This document shows, one piece after another, positions 9,578 through 18,970 of a stretch of DNA of 27,860 nt (position 1 is its first letter; every line of letters starts with the position of its first letter). The position numbers were made by a program, and so were the translations under genes. Origin of the DNA: an uncultured Candidatus Pelagibacter sp. (GTDB lineage Bacteria; Pseudomonadota; Alphaproteobacteria; Pelagibacterales; Pelagibacteraceae); the NCBI GenBank assembly GCA_905616455.1, contig CAJQSW010000007.1, positions 1 to 27,860 of the forward strand. The letters are read 5' to 3'. The notes under the pieces are model-generated. The model did not search any database. It was not told the origin of the DNA and saw only the letters and a list, made by a program, of their open reading frames with translations.

Positions 9578-10333
9578 ATGAATAAATTTAAATACCTTAA
9601 AATCTCAAATAATAAGCAAATACGATATCTGCATAACTATTATCGAGAAAATCTCTACATTGTTTTTTTACATGGTTTTATGTCAAATATCGAAGGTGAA
9701 AAACCTAAGGCTATTTTTAAGTATGCAAAAAAAAACAAACTTGGCTTTCTTGCTCTTGAATATTCTGGTCATGGAAAATCTACTGGTAGATTTACAAATG
9801 GAAATATTAGTAAATGGTCAAAAGAAGTGGAAATAACAATTAAAAAAACGGTTAAAAAAAATAAATTTATATTAGTAGGTTCTAGTATGGGGGCCTGGTT
9901 ATCACTTAATCAATTCAAGTGCTTTAAGGAACAGATTAAAGGATTTTTAGGAATTGGTTCGGCACCAGAGTTTTTACAAAATTTAATGTGGAAAAAATTT
10001 ACTAAAAAAATGAAAAGTGAAATTATTAAAAAAGGAATTTATAATTTAAAGCATGGTAATTATGAATATCCAATAACTCATCAGTTAATAAAAGATGGAA
10101 GGAAAAATAAAATTTTACATAAAAAAATTAGATCACAAATAAATGTTACTATGATTCATGGAAGTAAGGATGAAGTAGTACCTCAAGGCTATTCAAAAAA
10201 AGTTTTAAAAATATTTAATAATGCAAAGAAAAAATTGGTAATTATTAAAAATGGTAATCATAGCCTTTCAAGCAAACAAGGTATCAAAAGAATAGAACTA
10301 GAACTACATAAAGTTGTCTCTAATATAATTTAA
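9578..10333 (+). CDS. Alpha/beta-fold hydrolase
   Basis: This is a serine hydrolase with the alpha/beta fold, an esterase or thioesterase of unknown substrate. It has the oxyanion HGF motif (FLHGFMSN, about 30-37), the nucleophile elbow GSSMG with S103, an acidic residue D198 in HGSKDEVVP, and the general base H228 in NGNHSLS, so the full triad is present. At 251 residues it resembles the compact ABHD10-like or palmitoyl-thioesterase-like hydrolases, but I would not assign a substrate. No signal peptide is visible, so it is probably cytoplasmic. The protein is very lysine-rich, reflecting long A runs. The last 30 bp overlap the 3' end of the convergent SDR gene. It stands alone on the plus strand. 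Confidence 0.88.
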   Translation: MNKFKYLKISNNKQIRYLHNYYRENLYIVFLHGFMSNIEGEKPKAIFKYAKKNKLGFLALEYSGHGKSTGRFTNGNISKWSKEVEITIKKTVKKNKFILVGSSMGAWLSLNQFKCFKEQIKGFLGIGSAPEFLQNLMWKKFTKKMKSEIIKKGIYNLKHGNYEYPITHQLIKDGRKNKILHKKIRSQINVTMIHGSKDEVVPQGYSKKVLKIFNNAKKKLVIIKNGNHSLSSKQGIKRIELELHKVVSNII

Positions 10334-11179
10334 TCCTTCTATGTAACTTGGAAAAATTAAATTATAGTTAAAGTAATTTTTTACTTTTTTATTACTAACT
10401 TTTTTAGACTCGTTGTAAAAATTCTTTAACATCTCACTTTTGATCGCGTCAACTTCAATATTTTCAATATTATTAATATTTAACATTTTTGCTCCATATA
10501 GAGTAATCTCTTTAGATGAGGATGGTTTATCATCAGATAAGTTATATATTTCTCCAGATTTAAACTTTGATAAAGATCTAAATAATATATTTGTAATATC
10601 CTCTACATGAATTCTTGAAAAGTAATGATCTTTCTTGTTAATCAACTTTACATCGCCTAATTTTAGACGAACTAAAATATTTTTTTCATTAGAGTAAATT
10701 CCTGACAACCGAAATATCTGAACTGGTAATTTCTTATTTTTTTCTAAAAAAGACCATGAATTTTCTGCTTTTAGTCTTGCAACACCCTTAATTGAGATTG
10801 GATTTGTTTTGCTATTTTCATTAACCCATTCACCTTTATGATCACCATAAACACTTGTAGCAGATAAATACGTTACCCACTTTACTTTAGAGATTTCTAA
10901 AAATTTAGAAAAATTTTTTATAACTAGGTCTCCTTGGTTTTCTGGTGGTATTGAAACCAAAATATGCTCTGCTTCTTTTAATTTTACTACTAAATTTTGA
11001 TCAAATTTTTCACTGTTAAATAGATAACTATTATAATTAATGCCCATAAAAGTTTTTTTTGAGGATTCACTTCTAGATGTTGTTGATAAATTAATATTAT
11101 ATTTTTCAATAATAAGTTTCTTTATAAAGTTTTTTGCTACTTGGCCAAAACCAAAACAAAAAATGTTTATCTCCTTCAT
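10304..11179 (-). CDS. NAD-dependent epimerase/dehydratase-like SDR
   Basis: This is an extended short-chain dehydrogenase/reductase of the NAD-dependent epimerase/dehydratase superfamily, similar in layout to the YeeZ-like subgroup. A Rossmann nucleotide-binding loop sits at the N-terminus (FGFGQVA, G10-x-G12-x2-A15). The catalytic S/T and Y-x3-K region is LSATSVYGDHKG (Y111, K115), followed by FRLSGIYS and a sugar-epimerase-like IHVEDI. The 291-residue length fits. The true substrate is unknown. The ATG at 11179 is 1 bp after the gltB stop, so it is the third gene of the gltDB operon, although nothing in the protein ties it to glutamate synthesis. The TAG stop lies 30 bp inside the convergent hydrolase gene. 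Confidence 0.85.
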   Translation of the reverse strand: MKEINIFCFGFGQVAKNFIKKLIIEKYNINLSTTSRSESSKKTFMGINYNSYLFNSEKFDQNLVVKLKEAEHILVSIPPENQGDLVIKNFSKFLEISKVKWVTYLSATSVYGDHKGEWVNENSKTNPISIKGVARLKAENSWSFLEKNKKLPVQIFRLSGIYSNEKNILVRLKLGDVKLINKKDHYFSRIHVEDITNILFRSLSKFKSGEIYNLSDDKPSSSKEITLYGAKMLNINNIENIEVDAIKSEMLKNFYNESKKVSNKKVKNYFNYNLIFPSYIEGLNYIRDNFM

Positions 11180-11180
11180 T

Positions 11181-14100
11181 TTAACTTACTTCTTTTATAA
11201 TAGAGTTTAAGCTTATGGGATTTTTTAGTTTATCAATCATTTCTTTTGGGCAAACTTGGATAAAGTTAGAAATTTCTTTATCAAAATTTTCTATTATTTT
11301 TTTAGAAAAGTCTGAATTTGTCTCATCGCTGTGCTCTTGGACTAGATTTTTTAAATAAGTTATCCAATAATTTGTTTCTGGAATTTGCCATACTACAGTT
11401 TCTGGGTTTACTTTTTTGTCAAATTTCTTGTTTATGTCATAAATAAAGGCCATTCCACCTGTCATTCCAGCTCCAAAATTATCTCCCACATCTCCCAAAA
11501 CTACAACAGTACCACCAGTCATATATTCACAAGCATTTGAGTCACAGCCTTCGATAACTGAAATTGATCCTGAATTTCTCACTGCATATCTCTCCCCAGC
11601 TTGACCTGCTGCAAACAACTTTCCAGAAGTTGCTCCATATAAAACTGTATTTCCGATTATCGTATTTTCCTGTGAAATTAAATTACTTTCATCTGGAAGT
11701 TTAACTACTATAATTGCACCTGACAAACCTTTACCAACATAGTCATTAGCATCACCTTTTAAAATAAGTTTTAAGCCTTTTATTCCAAATGCTCCAAAAG
11801 ACTGCCCTGCTGACCCTTTAAATTTTAGAGATAAAAAGTTATCTTCTAATTGTTCAGAATCATATTTCTCATAAAGATGATTAGAAATTCTTGTACCAAC
11901 GGTTCTATGAGTATTTTTAATAATATACTCTTTTTCAATAATTTTTACTTTTCCAATTTGATCTTTGATTTCAGGTAAAATTTCTTGATCTAAAGTATCT
12001 GGAACAGAGTTTATTTCTGGAACCTTGCAGTATCTCGTGTTCTCTCCAGGATCTGTTTGAACAAATAAAGGGTTTAAATCTAAATCGTCTAAGTTTGGTG
12101 AAGCTTTACTTACTTGTCTTAATAAATCAGTTCTACCAATTATCTCATTCATAGATTTAAAACCTATCTGAGCTAGAATTTCTCTTACTTCTTCTGCAAT
12201 AAATTTAAATAAGTTAACTACCTTTTCTGGTGTACCAGAAAATTTTTCTCTTAGTTTTTCATCTTGAGTACAGACTCCAACTGGACACGTGTTTGAATGA
12301 CACTGTCTAACCATTATACATCCCATGGCTACTAATGCGGTAGTTGCTACTCCATATTCTTCAGCACCCATCATGGCTGCAATAATAACGTCTCTTCCTG
12401 TTTTAATCCCCCCATCAGTTCTCAGAGTAACTTTATGTCTCAAATTATTCAAAGTTAAAACTTGATTGGCTTCAGTTAAGCCCATCTCCCAAGGTATCCC
12501 AACATATTTTACACTTGTTTGTGGTGTTGCTCCTGTTCCTCCATTATGTCCAGAAATCAAAATTATATCTGCTTTAGCTTTAGCCACACCAGCTGCAATT
12601 GTTCCTATACCAGATGATGCTACTAATTTTACTCCCACTCTTGCTTTTGGATTTGCTTGCTTAAGATCATAAATTAATTGTGCCAAGTCCTCAATGGAAT
12701 AAATATCATGGTGAGGTGGTGGTGAGATTAGAGTTACACCTGGTGTTGAATGTCTTAACTTGGCAATTTCTTCTGTAACTTTAAACCCTGGTAACTGACC
12801 ACCTTCACCAGGTTTTGCTCCTTGTGCAATTTTAATCTCTATTTCATTACAGTTATTAAGGTATTTGAGTGTTACTCCAAATCTTGCTGAAGCTATTTGT
12901 TTAACTCTAGAATTAGCACTGTCTCCATTTTTCATCTTAGTAAATCTTTTCTCATCTTCACCACCTTCACCACTACAAGAGGCTCCTTTAATTCTATTCA
13001 TTCCTATAGCTAAAGTTTCGTGTGCTTCTTTCGATAATGCACCGTGAGACATACTTCCACTTCCAAATCTTGTTAAAATATTTTCGATTGGTTCTACTTC
13101 TGTAATATCTAAAGAAGGGTTTAAATTTTTTTCTCTAAATCCAATCAGATCTCTAAGGTGTATGGGTGGAAGATTATTAATACCTTTTGTATATTTTTTA
13201 TAAGCTTCAAAAGAATTTGATGAAACTGCAGTCTGCAAAAGATGAATGAGATTACCCTGATATTGATGTACTTCACCATCTTTCCTATACCTATAAATTC
13301 CTCCAATTGGTAAAACTGAGTCTGTACCCTCAAATGCTTCTTTATGAATAGTTCTTAATTTTTTTTCTATTCCATTTAAGCCTATACCTGAAATTTTTGA
13401 TAAAATTCCTGGAAAATATTCTGATGCTACCGTTCTACTTAAGCCAACTGTTTCAAAATTACATCCACCTCTATAAGAACTTATGACTGAAATTCCCATT
13501 TTCGACATTATTTTTAAAAGACCATAATTTACTGACTGTATATATCTCTCTATGCACTCATCGTACCCAAACTTCCCAAATAATTTCTTTTCAAACCTCT
13601 GATATAAGCTATCCAATGCTAAATAAGGATTAACCGTTGTAGCCCCAACACCTATGAGTGTTGCAAATGAATGTGTATCTAATGCTTCTCCAGTTTGCGC
13701 ATTGATTGAAGCATAGCCTCTTAGTTTTTTTTTAATGAGATATGTATTTATTGCACCAACGCTTAATAGCATTGGAATTGGCAATCTTTCTTCAGAAGTA
13801 TTTTTATCACTTAAGACTAATTGAGTAAGACCCTGTCTAACTGCAATTTCAGAATCTTTTTTAATTCTCTCTATAGAGATTTCAAGATTTTCACTTTTAT
13901 CAAAAGTACAATCAATAGTTATTGATTTTTGACCAAAAAAATTAATGAATTTTTCTAACTGAGAGTTTGATAAAACGGGACTATCTAAAACATATATATT
14001 TTCTTCCGTTAAATTACTAAAATCTAAAATATTTCCAAGATTACCAAAACGAGTTTTTAAACTCATAACCTTGTTTTCTCTTAAAGAATCAATTGGTGGG

Positions 14101-15689
14101 TTTGTAACTTGACTAAAATTTTGTCTAAAGAAGTGATAAAGTGGCCTATAACGGTCAGATAAAACTGCAAGTGGGGTATCATCACCCATTGAGCCAATGG
14201 CTTCTTTCGCATCCTCCGCCATAGGATGAAGAATAAGTTCTAAATCTTCTAAACTATAACCAAAAGTATGCTGTCGTTTTTTAAGTTCATCGCCTGAAAA
14301 AGTAAATTTTTCATTGTTTATTGGGAATTTTTTTTCTAAATCAATTATTTGATTATTAAAATGTTTAAACTCTTTTGCCAGATAATCTTTTATCTCAACA
14401 TTAGAAAACACCTTACCTTTTGCTATTCTTACGCCAAGAATTTCCCCAGGTCCCAACCTTCCCTTTTTAAGAATTTGTTTTTCATCAATTTCAACCATTC
14501 CCGTTTCTGACCCTGCACATAATATTTTATCTTTTGAAATAGTATATCTCATCGGGCGCAACCCATTTCTATCGGCAGCTACTATAACCCATTCATTATC
14601 AGTGGCTGCAATAGCAGCTGGTCCATCCCATGGCTCCATTGTGCTATTTAAAAAATTAAATAATTGTTGGTGATCTTTTGATAATGTTTGACTTTTTTTA
14701 GACCAGGCATCTGGAATTAGCATTAATTTTGCGAGAGGTGCTGATTGGCCAGAAATATTTAAAAGTTCAAAAACACTATCTAGTGCAGCAGAGTCTGACG
14801 ATCCTGGTTGTATAACTGGTTTTAAATTTTCCATGTTATCAAATAAAGGACTGTCCATTTCTTGCTCATGAACTTTCATCCAATTTTTATTTCCCTTTAA
14901 TGTATTTATTTCCCCATTATGAGCTAACGCTCTAAAAGGTTGCGCCAGATCCCAGCTTGGTGCTGTATTTGTTGAAAATCTTTGATGAAATATTGCAAAT
15001 CTAGATATAAATCTCTTATCTTTTAAATCTAAATAAAAATCTGCGATAGACTCTGCCAAAAACATTCCCTTATAAATAATTGACTTGGAGCTTAGTGAAC
15101 AAATATAAAAACTCTCTATTGCATCTTTAATTGCTTCTTTTTCAATTTTTCTTCTGGATTCATAAATTTTTCTTTCTAATTCTTTTTCTGTCAAATCTTT
15201 ATTATTATGCTTAAATAATACTTGTGTAATTTCTGGTCTAGTAAAATTTGCTTTTTCGCCTAAAACTTTTGGGTTTACAGGAACTTGTCTCCATCCATAA
15301 ATACTAAAATTACTTTTTGTGAGTTCACTTTCAACTAAAGTTCTTGCATTTTCTTGTGCTTGATAATTATTTCTTGGTAAAAAAATCATACCTACACAAA
15401 TTTCTGAGCCATCATGGTTGTGGCCCGTAAGTTCTATTTTTTCAGCAAAAAAATCTGAAGGAATTTCTAAGTGAATTCCAGCGCCATCACCTGTTTTTCC
15501 ATCAGCGTCAACCGCTCCTCTATGCCAAACTGCTTTTAAGGCGTTAATTCCATACTCAACTACTTTTCTTGATTTTTTGCCTTCTGTAGATGCGATTAAT
15601 CCTACTCCACAAGCATCGTGCTCCATTTCTTTTGAATAAACATTACTATCTTCAAGAATTTTAAGGTTTTTTTTATAATTTTTCATCAT
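11181..15689 (-). CDS. gltB: Glutamate synthase (NADPH) large subunit
   Basis: GltB makes glutamate from glutamine and 2-oxoglutarate using electrons from GltD, the GOGAT half of ammonium assimilation. The 1502-residue protein has the class II amidotransferase domain, with nucleophile C27 in EHDACGVG exposed after removal of a short propeptide. A central domain follows, then the FMN-binding synthase domain (GEGGEDEKR, AKPGEGGQLPG, SGHNGGTGATP). The 3Fe-4S cysteines are C1124, C1130 and C1135 in CIMVRQCHSNTC. The C-terminal GXGXG beta-helix domain (GNTVLYGATSGKLFAAG, GDVGDNFGAGMTGG) completes it. Two adjacent ATG codons start the frame. The first overlaps the gltD TGA as ATGA, so the subunits are probably coupled. 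Nothing is missing compared with the family. Confidence 0.98.
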   Translation of the reverse strand: MMKNYKKNLKILEDSNVYSKEMEHDACGVGLIASTEGKKSRKVVEYGINALKAVWHRGAVDADGKTGDGAGIHLEIPSDFFAEKIELTGHNHDGSEICVGMIFLPRNNYQAQENARTLVESELTKSNFSIYGWRQVPVNPKVLGEKANFTRPEITQVLFKHNNKDLTEKELERKIYESRRKIEKEAIKDAIESFYICSLSSKSIIYKGMFLAESIADFYLDLKDKRFISRFAIFHQRFSTNTAPSWDLAQPFRALAHNGEINTLKGNKNWMKVHEQEMDSPLFDNMENLKPVIQPGSSDSAALDSVFELLNISGQSAPLAKLMLIPDAWSKKSQTLSKDHQQLFNFLNSTMEPWDGPAAIAATDNEWVIVAADRNGLRPMRYTISKDKILCAGSETGMVEIDEKQILKKGRLGPGEILGVRIAKGKVFSNVEIKDYLAKEFKHFNNQIIDLEKKFPINNEKFTFSGDELKKRQHTFGYSLEDLELILHPMAEDAKEAIGSMGDDTPLAVLSDRYRPLYHFFRQNFSQVTNPPIDSLRENKVMSLKTRFGNLGNILDFSNLTEENIYVLDSPVLSNSQLEKFINFFGQKSITIDCTFDKSENLEISIERIKKDSEIAVRQGLTQLVLSDKNTSEERLPIPMLLSVGAINTYLIKKKLRGYASINAQTGEALDTHSFATLIGVGATTVNPYLALDSLYQRFEKKLFGKFGYDECIERYIQSVNYGLLKIMSKMGISVISSYRGGCNFETVGLSRTVASEYFPGILSKISGIGLNGIEKKLRTIHKEAFEGTDSVLPIGGIYRYRKDGEVHQYQGNLIHLLQTAVSSNSFEAYKKYTKGINNLPPIHLRDLIGFREKNLNPSLDITEVEPIENILTRFGSGSMSHGALSKEAHETLAIGMNRIKGASCSGEGGEDEKRFTKMKNGDSANSRVKQIASARFGVTLKYLNNCNEIEIKIAQGAKPGEGGQLPGFKVTEEIAKLRHSTPGVTLISPPPHHDIYSIEDLAQLIYDLKQANPKARVGVKLVASSGIGTIAAGVAKAKADIILISGHNGGTGATPQTSVKYVGIPWEMGLTEANQVLTLNNLRHKVTLRTDGGIKTGRDVIIAAMMGAEEYGVATTALVAMGCIMVRQCHSNTCPVGVCTQDEKLREKFSGTPEKVVNLFKFIAEEVREILAQIGFKSMNEIIGRTDLLRQVSKASPNLDDLDLNPLFVQTDPGENTRYCKVPEINSVPDTLDQEILPEIKDQIGKVKIIEKEYIIKNTHRTVGTRISNHLYEKYDSEQLEDNFLSLKFKGSAGQSFGAFGIKGLKLILKGDANDYVGKGLSGAIIVVKLPDESNLISQENTIIGNTVLYGATSGKLFAAGQAGERYAVRNSGSISVIEGCDSNACEYMTGGTVVVLGDVGDNFGAGMTGGMAFIYDINKKFDKKVNPETVVWQIPETNYWITYLKNLVQEHSDETNSDFSKKIIENFDKEISNFIQVCPKEMIDKLKNPISLNSIIKEVS

Positions 15690-17125
15690 GCAACTTTTTC
15701 TTTACTAAGCTCTTTGTTTTCTAAAAAACTTTTTATTGATATTGCTACGTCTCTTCCATCTTTTATAGCCCAGACAACTAAAGACGCACCTCTAATAATA
15801 TCTCCAGCTGCAAAAACACCTGGTAAATTTGTTTCCATTGTATCAAAATCTGTTTTTAATGTTCCCCATTTAGTAACTTGTAAATCTTCAGATCCAAATA
15901 GTTTTGGTAAATTTTCAGGGTCAAACCCAAGAGCTTTAATTACTATATCTGCTTTAATATTAAAATGTGAATCATCTTGAATTTCTGGTTTACGTCTACC
16001 ACTGTCATCAGGTTCACCAAGTTTAATCTTATCTACCATCAAACCTTCAACTTTATTTGTTCCAATAAATTCTTTGGGACTAGACAGCCATACAAACTCT
16101 ACTCCTTCTTCCTCTGCATTAGCTACCTCTCTAGCAGATCCAGGCATATTTTCTTTATCTCTTCTGTATAGACATTTGACTGATTTTGCTTTTTGTCTAA
16201 TTGAAGTTCTAACACAGTCCATTGCTGTATCACCCCCTCCAATTACAACAATATTTTTTCCTTCAGCATTTAAGGTTCCATCATCAAATAATTCTACTTT
16301 ATCTCCTAGTCCTTTTTTATTTGAAGCTGTTAAAAATTCCATTGCTGGGAAAATATTTCCTAAATCTTTTCCTGGTAGATCTATTTCACGTGCTTTGTAA
16401 ACTCCAGTTGCAATTAATAGAGCATCATGTTTTTTTCTTAACTGCTCTAAAGTAGCGTCTTTTCCAACTTCAAAATTTTGAACAAATTTAATTCCACCCT
16501 CTTCAAGTAATTTAGTTCTTCTTTCTACAACAAATTTTTCTAACTTAAAATTTGGGATCCCATAAATCATTAAACCACCAGCTCTATCATATCGGTCATA
16601 TACTGTGATTTGATAACCTAACTTACGAAGTTGTTCTGCTGCAGCCAGTCCTGCTGGACCTGCTCCTATAATTCCAATATTTTGATTTTTTTCATTTTTA
16701 ACTTTTATAGGCTTTACCCAGCCTTGTTCCCATGCATTATCTGTAATATATTTCTCAACTGAACCTATAGTTACTGTTCCATGTCCAGACTGTTCAATTA
16801 CACAATTTCCTTCACACAATCTATCTTGGGGACATATTCTTCCACACACTTCTGGCATGTTGTTTGTGCTTTGTGATAATTCGTAGGCTTCTTTTAATCT
16901 TCCCTCTGCAGTTAATTTTAACCAATCCGGAATATTGTTACTTAATGGACAATGTACCTGACAAAAAGGAACTCCACATTGTGAACATCTACTAGATTGT
17001 TCGCTAGCCTTTTCGTTAATAAACTCTTTATAAATTTCATTAAAATCTTCTTTTCTATTGCCAACTTCTCTTTTAGGTGGAGTTTGTTGACCTATCTTTA
17101 CAAATTTAAGCATTTTTTCTGACAT
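15686..17125 (-). CDS. gltD: Glutamate synthase small subunit
   Basis: GltD is the FAD- and iron-sulfur-containing small subunit that oxidises NADPH and passes electrons to GltB. In 479 residues it shows two N-terminal cysteine clusters, C47/C50/C55/C59 (SRCSQCGVPFCQVHC) and C94/C98/C104/C108 (EVCGRICPQDRLCEGNC), which ligate 4Fe-4S centres. It also has the FAD loop GAGPAG (154-159), the NADPH loop GGGDTA (296-301), and a C-terminal FAAGD FAD motif. The ATG at 17125 has an AAAGAG ribosome-binding sequence. It is first in the gltD-gltB-SDR operon, the reverse of the E. coli gltB-gltD order. Upstream is the 184-bp divergent spacer with uppP, which holds a dyad likely to act on this promoter. 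Confidence 0.98.
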   Translation of the reverse strand: MSEKMLKFVKIGQQTPPKREVGNRKEDFNEIYKEFINEKASEQSSRCSQCGVPFCQVHCPLSNNIPDWLKLTAEGRLKEAYELSQSTNNMPEVCGRICPQDRLCEGNCVIEQSGHGTVTIGSVEKYITDNAWEQGWVKPIKVKNEKNQNIGIIGAGPAGLAAAEQLRKLGYQITVYDRYDRAGGLMIYGIPNFKLEKFVVERRTKLLEEGGIKFVQNFEVGKDATLEQLRKKHDALLIATGVYKAREIDLPGKDLGNIFPAMEFLTASNKKGLGDKVELFDDGTLNAEGKNIVVIGGGDTAMDCVRTSIRQKAKSVKCLYRRDKENMPGSAREVANAEEEGVEFVWLSSPKEFIGTNKVEGLMVDKIKLGEPDDSGRRKPEIQDDSHFNIKADIVIKALGFDPENLPKLFGSEDLQVTKWGTLKTDFDTMETNLPGVFAAGDIIRGASLVVWAIKDGRDVAISIKSFLENKELSKEKVA

Positions 17126-17181
17126 ATTTACTCTTTAATAAAATAACCATATAACACAGTTTTGAGTAATAAAAGACAAAC

Positions 17182-17202
17182 AAGGTCAATATATATGACC
17201 TT
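17182..17202. promoter_or_regulatory. Perfect 7-7-7 dyad in gltD/uppP divergent spacer
   Basis: AAGGTCA (17182-17188) and TGACCTT (17196-17202) form a perfect inverted repeat around a 7-bp A/T spacer. Two 7-bp arms whose centres are 14 bp apart would suit a dimeric helix-turn-helix regulator. A weak -10-like TTATAT for gltD lies at 17154-17149, with no convincing -35. If that hexamer is used, the dyad centre falls about 50 bp upstream of transcription start, an activator-like position. The same repeat could instead form a hairpin in a longer transcript. The repeat is seen directly; the function and the regulator are inference. The rest of the 184-bp spacer shows nothing else clear. Confidence 0.45.
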
Positions 17203-17309
17203 AAATTTATAATAAATACTGTTAACTCTTCTTATTTTGATTTGTGCATATCTAATATGTTCAAATGGAATTGTTTAAATCATCGAATATTTAAGCTACG
17301 AACCTTTAA

Positions 17310-18080
17310 ATGTTCTCAAATATTATTGAAATTATAATCCTATCAATAGTTCAGGGCATATCAGAATTTTTGCCGATCAGTTCATCAGCTCATTTAAACA
17401 TTGTTGAGATAATCTTTAATTTTAATTCTAACTCACTAATGATTGATGTTAGTCTCCATCTTGGCTCCTTACTTGCAATAATCTTTTATTTTAGAAGAGA
17501 ATTACTGGACCTTAGAAATAATCAAAAATTATTATCTTTATTAATTATTGGCTCTATACCAATTGTAATAGCTGGGTATATAATAAGCTCAACAGGTCTA
17601 GTTAATCTATTAGAAAATAATTTAAAGATAATTGCTTGGACAACATTAGTATTTGGAATTATTTTATATGTTGCAGACAAAAGTAAATTTGATAAAAAAA
17701 TATCATCTAACTTAAATTTTAAAACAATATTATATATTGGTTTGTTCCAAATACTTGCTTTAATACCAGGTGTGAGTAGAGCGGGAATTACAATAACAGC
17801 TGCAAGACTTTTTAGATTTAATAGATTTGATTCAAGTAAAATTTCTTTTCTGTTGGCTATACCTGCTATAGCTGGTGCGAGTGTGCTACAATTAAAAAAT
17901 GCTATTGAACAAAGCTTTGAGCTCAATTACCTTATACTAATATCAATCACTCTTTCTTTTTTATTTTCTTATTTTACAATTAAGTTTTTCTTGGACTATA
18001 TAAACAAATTTTCTTTAAATGTTTTTGTAATTTACAGAATTATTATTTCAATAATTTTATTTATAATAATATATAATTAA
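17310..18080 (+). CDS. uppP: Undecaprenyl-diphosphatase (BacA/UppP type)
   Basis: UppP is an integral inner-membrane enzyme that dephosphorylates undecaprenyl diphosphate to recycle the lipid carrier for peptidoglycan and surface-glycan synthesis. The 256-residue protein is hydrophobic throughout. It shows both family signatures: QGISEFLPISSSAH at 15-28, with the (E/Q)xxxE pair as Q15 and E19 plus H28, and PGVSRAGITITAAR at 153-166, with the catalytic-region arginine R157. The first acidic position is Gln rather than Glu, an accepted variant in the family. The start at 17310 is the first ATG before the first membrane segment. Its TAA overlaps the stop of the convergent EamA gene in the palindrome TTAA, leaving no room for a terminator. 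Confidence 0.95.
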   Translation: MFSNIIEIIILSIVQGISEFLPISSSAHLNIVEIIFNFNSNSLMIDVSLHLGSLLAIIFYFRRELLDLRNNQKLLSLLIIGSIPIVIAGYIISSTGLVNLLENNLKIIAWTTLVFGIILYVADKSKFDKKISSNLNFKTILYIGLFQILALIPGVSRAGITITAARLFRFNRFDSSKISFLLAIPAIAGASVLQLKNAIEQSFELNYLILISITLSFLFSYFTIKFFLDYINKFSLNVFVIYRIIISIILFIIIYN

Positions 18081-18964
18081 TTTTTTTTGAATATTGGTGC
18101 TAATTGTGAAAATAAAACACCAAATAAAATGAATAAACATCCAAACAGATTATTTATATCTAAAATTTGATCTAATAAAATCCAAGCAGCAATTGTTGCA
18201 AAAACACCCTCTAAAGAAAAAATTATTGCTGATGGAGCAGGGGATATATTTTTTTGTGCATATATTTGTAAAACAAATGCAAGACCTCCAGATAAAATTC
18301 CAGCGTATAAGATTTGAAATTTTTCTTTAAGAATATTAGACCAAATAAAGTCTTCAAAAATTAATCCTATAATTAATGATAGAGAGGCAACAATTAAAGT
18401 TTGAATTGCACCAATTGTTAATGGAAGGTTGTAGTTTTCTATAATTTTACCAGTAAAAATAATGTGTGTGCTCCAAAAAAAAGCACCCATTATTATAAGT
18501 GCATCACCAGTTCTAACTGTTGCGCTGTAAAAATTAGTTAGTAAATAACCTCCCATCACACAAAAAAGAACTGAAGGCCAAATACTCCAGTGGATTGGTT
18601 TTTTATACATAAAAAAAATTATAAACGGGACCATTGGAACATAGAAAATGGTAAAAAATGCTGCATTAGCAACATCAGTATAAAGTAAAGCCACTTGCTG
18701 AAGTGCTGATCCTAAAAATAAAGATAGGCCTATTAAAAGAGCTAAGTTGGTAAATTCTTTTTGATTTCTTTGTACTGATTTTGAGATATTTTTTCTTTCA
18801 AAAATAAAAGCTAAAGGTGCTACTGCTAAAAAGCCTACAAAAAACCTAACAGCATTAAAAGTAAAAGGACCAATATCGTCCATTCCCGTATCTTGAGCGA
18901 TAAAAGTTGTTCCCCATATGAACGTACATAGTAAAGCACTAAATAATGAAGATGTTTTTGACAT
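18077..18964 (-). CDS. EamA-family (DMT superfamily) transporter
   Basis: This is an inner-membrane transporter of the drug/metabolite transporter superfamily, probably an exporter of small metabolites or amino acids. The substrate cannot be read from sequence. The 295 residues make up about ten hydrophobic segments in two EamA repeats. The first opens with SALLCTFIWGTTFIAQD, a typical FxWGTxF start. The second, from about residue 150, includes the FILFGVLFSQL end. The ATG at 18964 is 6 bp after the aceF stop, so it is almost certainly transcribed with aceEF. That does not by itself prove a role in pyruvate metabolism. Its stop shares bases with the uppP stop. Confidence 0.9.
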   Translation of the reverse strand: MSKTSSLFSALLCTFIWGTTFIAQDTGMDDIGPFTFNAVRFFVGFLAVAPLAFIFERKNISKSVQRNQKEFTNLALLIGLSLFLGSALQQVALLYTDVANAAFFTIFYVPMVPFIIFFMYKKPIHWSIWPSVLFCVMGGYLLTNFYSATVRTGDALIIMGAFFWSTHIIFTGKIIENYNLPLTIGAIQTLIVASLSLIIGLIFEDFIWSNILKEKFQILYAGILSGGLAFVLQIYAQKNISPAPSAIIFSLEGVFATIAAWILLDQILDINNLFGCLFILFGVLFSQLAPIFKKN

Positions 18965-18970
18965 TAAAAT

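Noticed and set aside
12466..13047. Plus-strand frames at 12466-12672 and 12865-13047
   Set aside because: They are antisense to the highly conserved FMN domain of gltB and look like reverse-complement shadows.
17522..17926. 134-residue minus-strand frame opposite uppP
   Set aside because: It is antisense to a conserved membrane enzyme whose catalytic motifs are intact; its hydrophobicity mirrors that of uppP.
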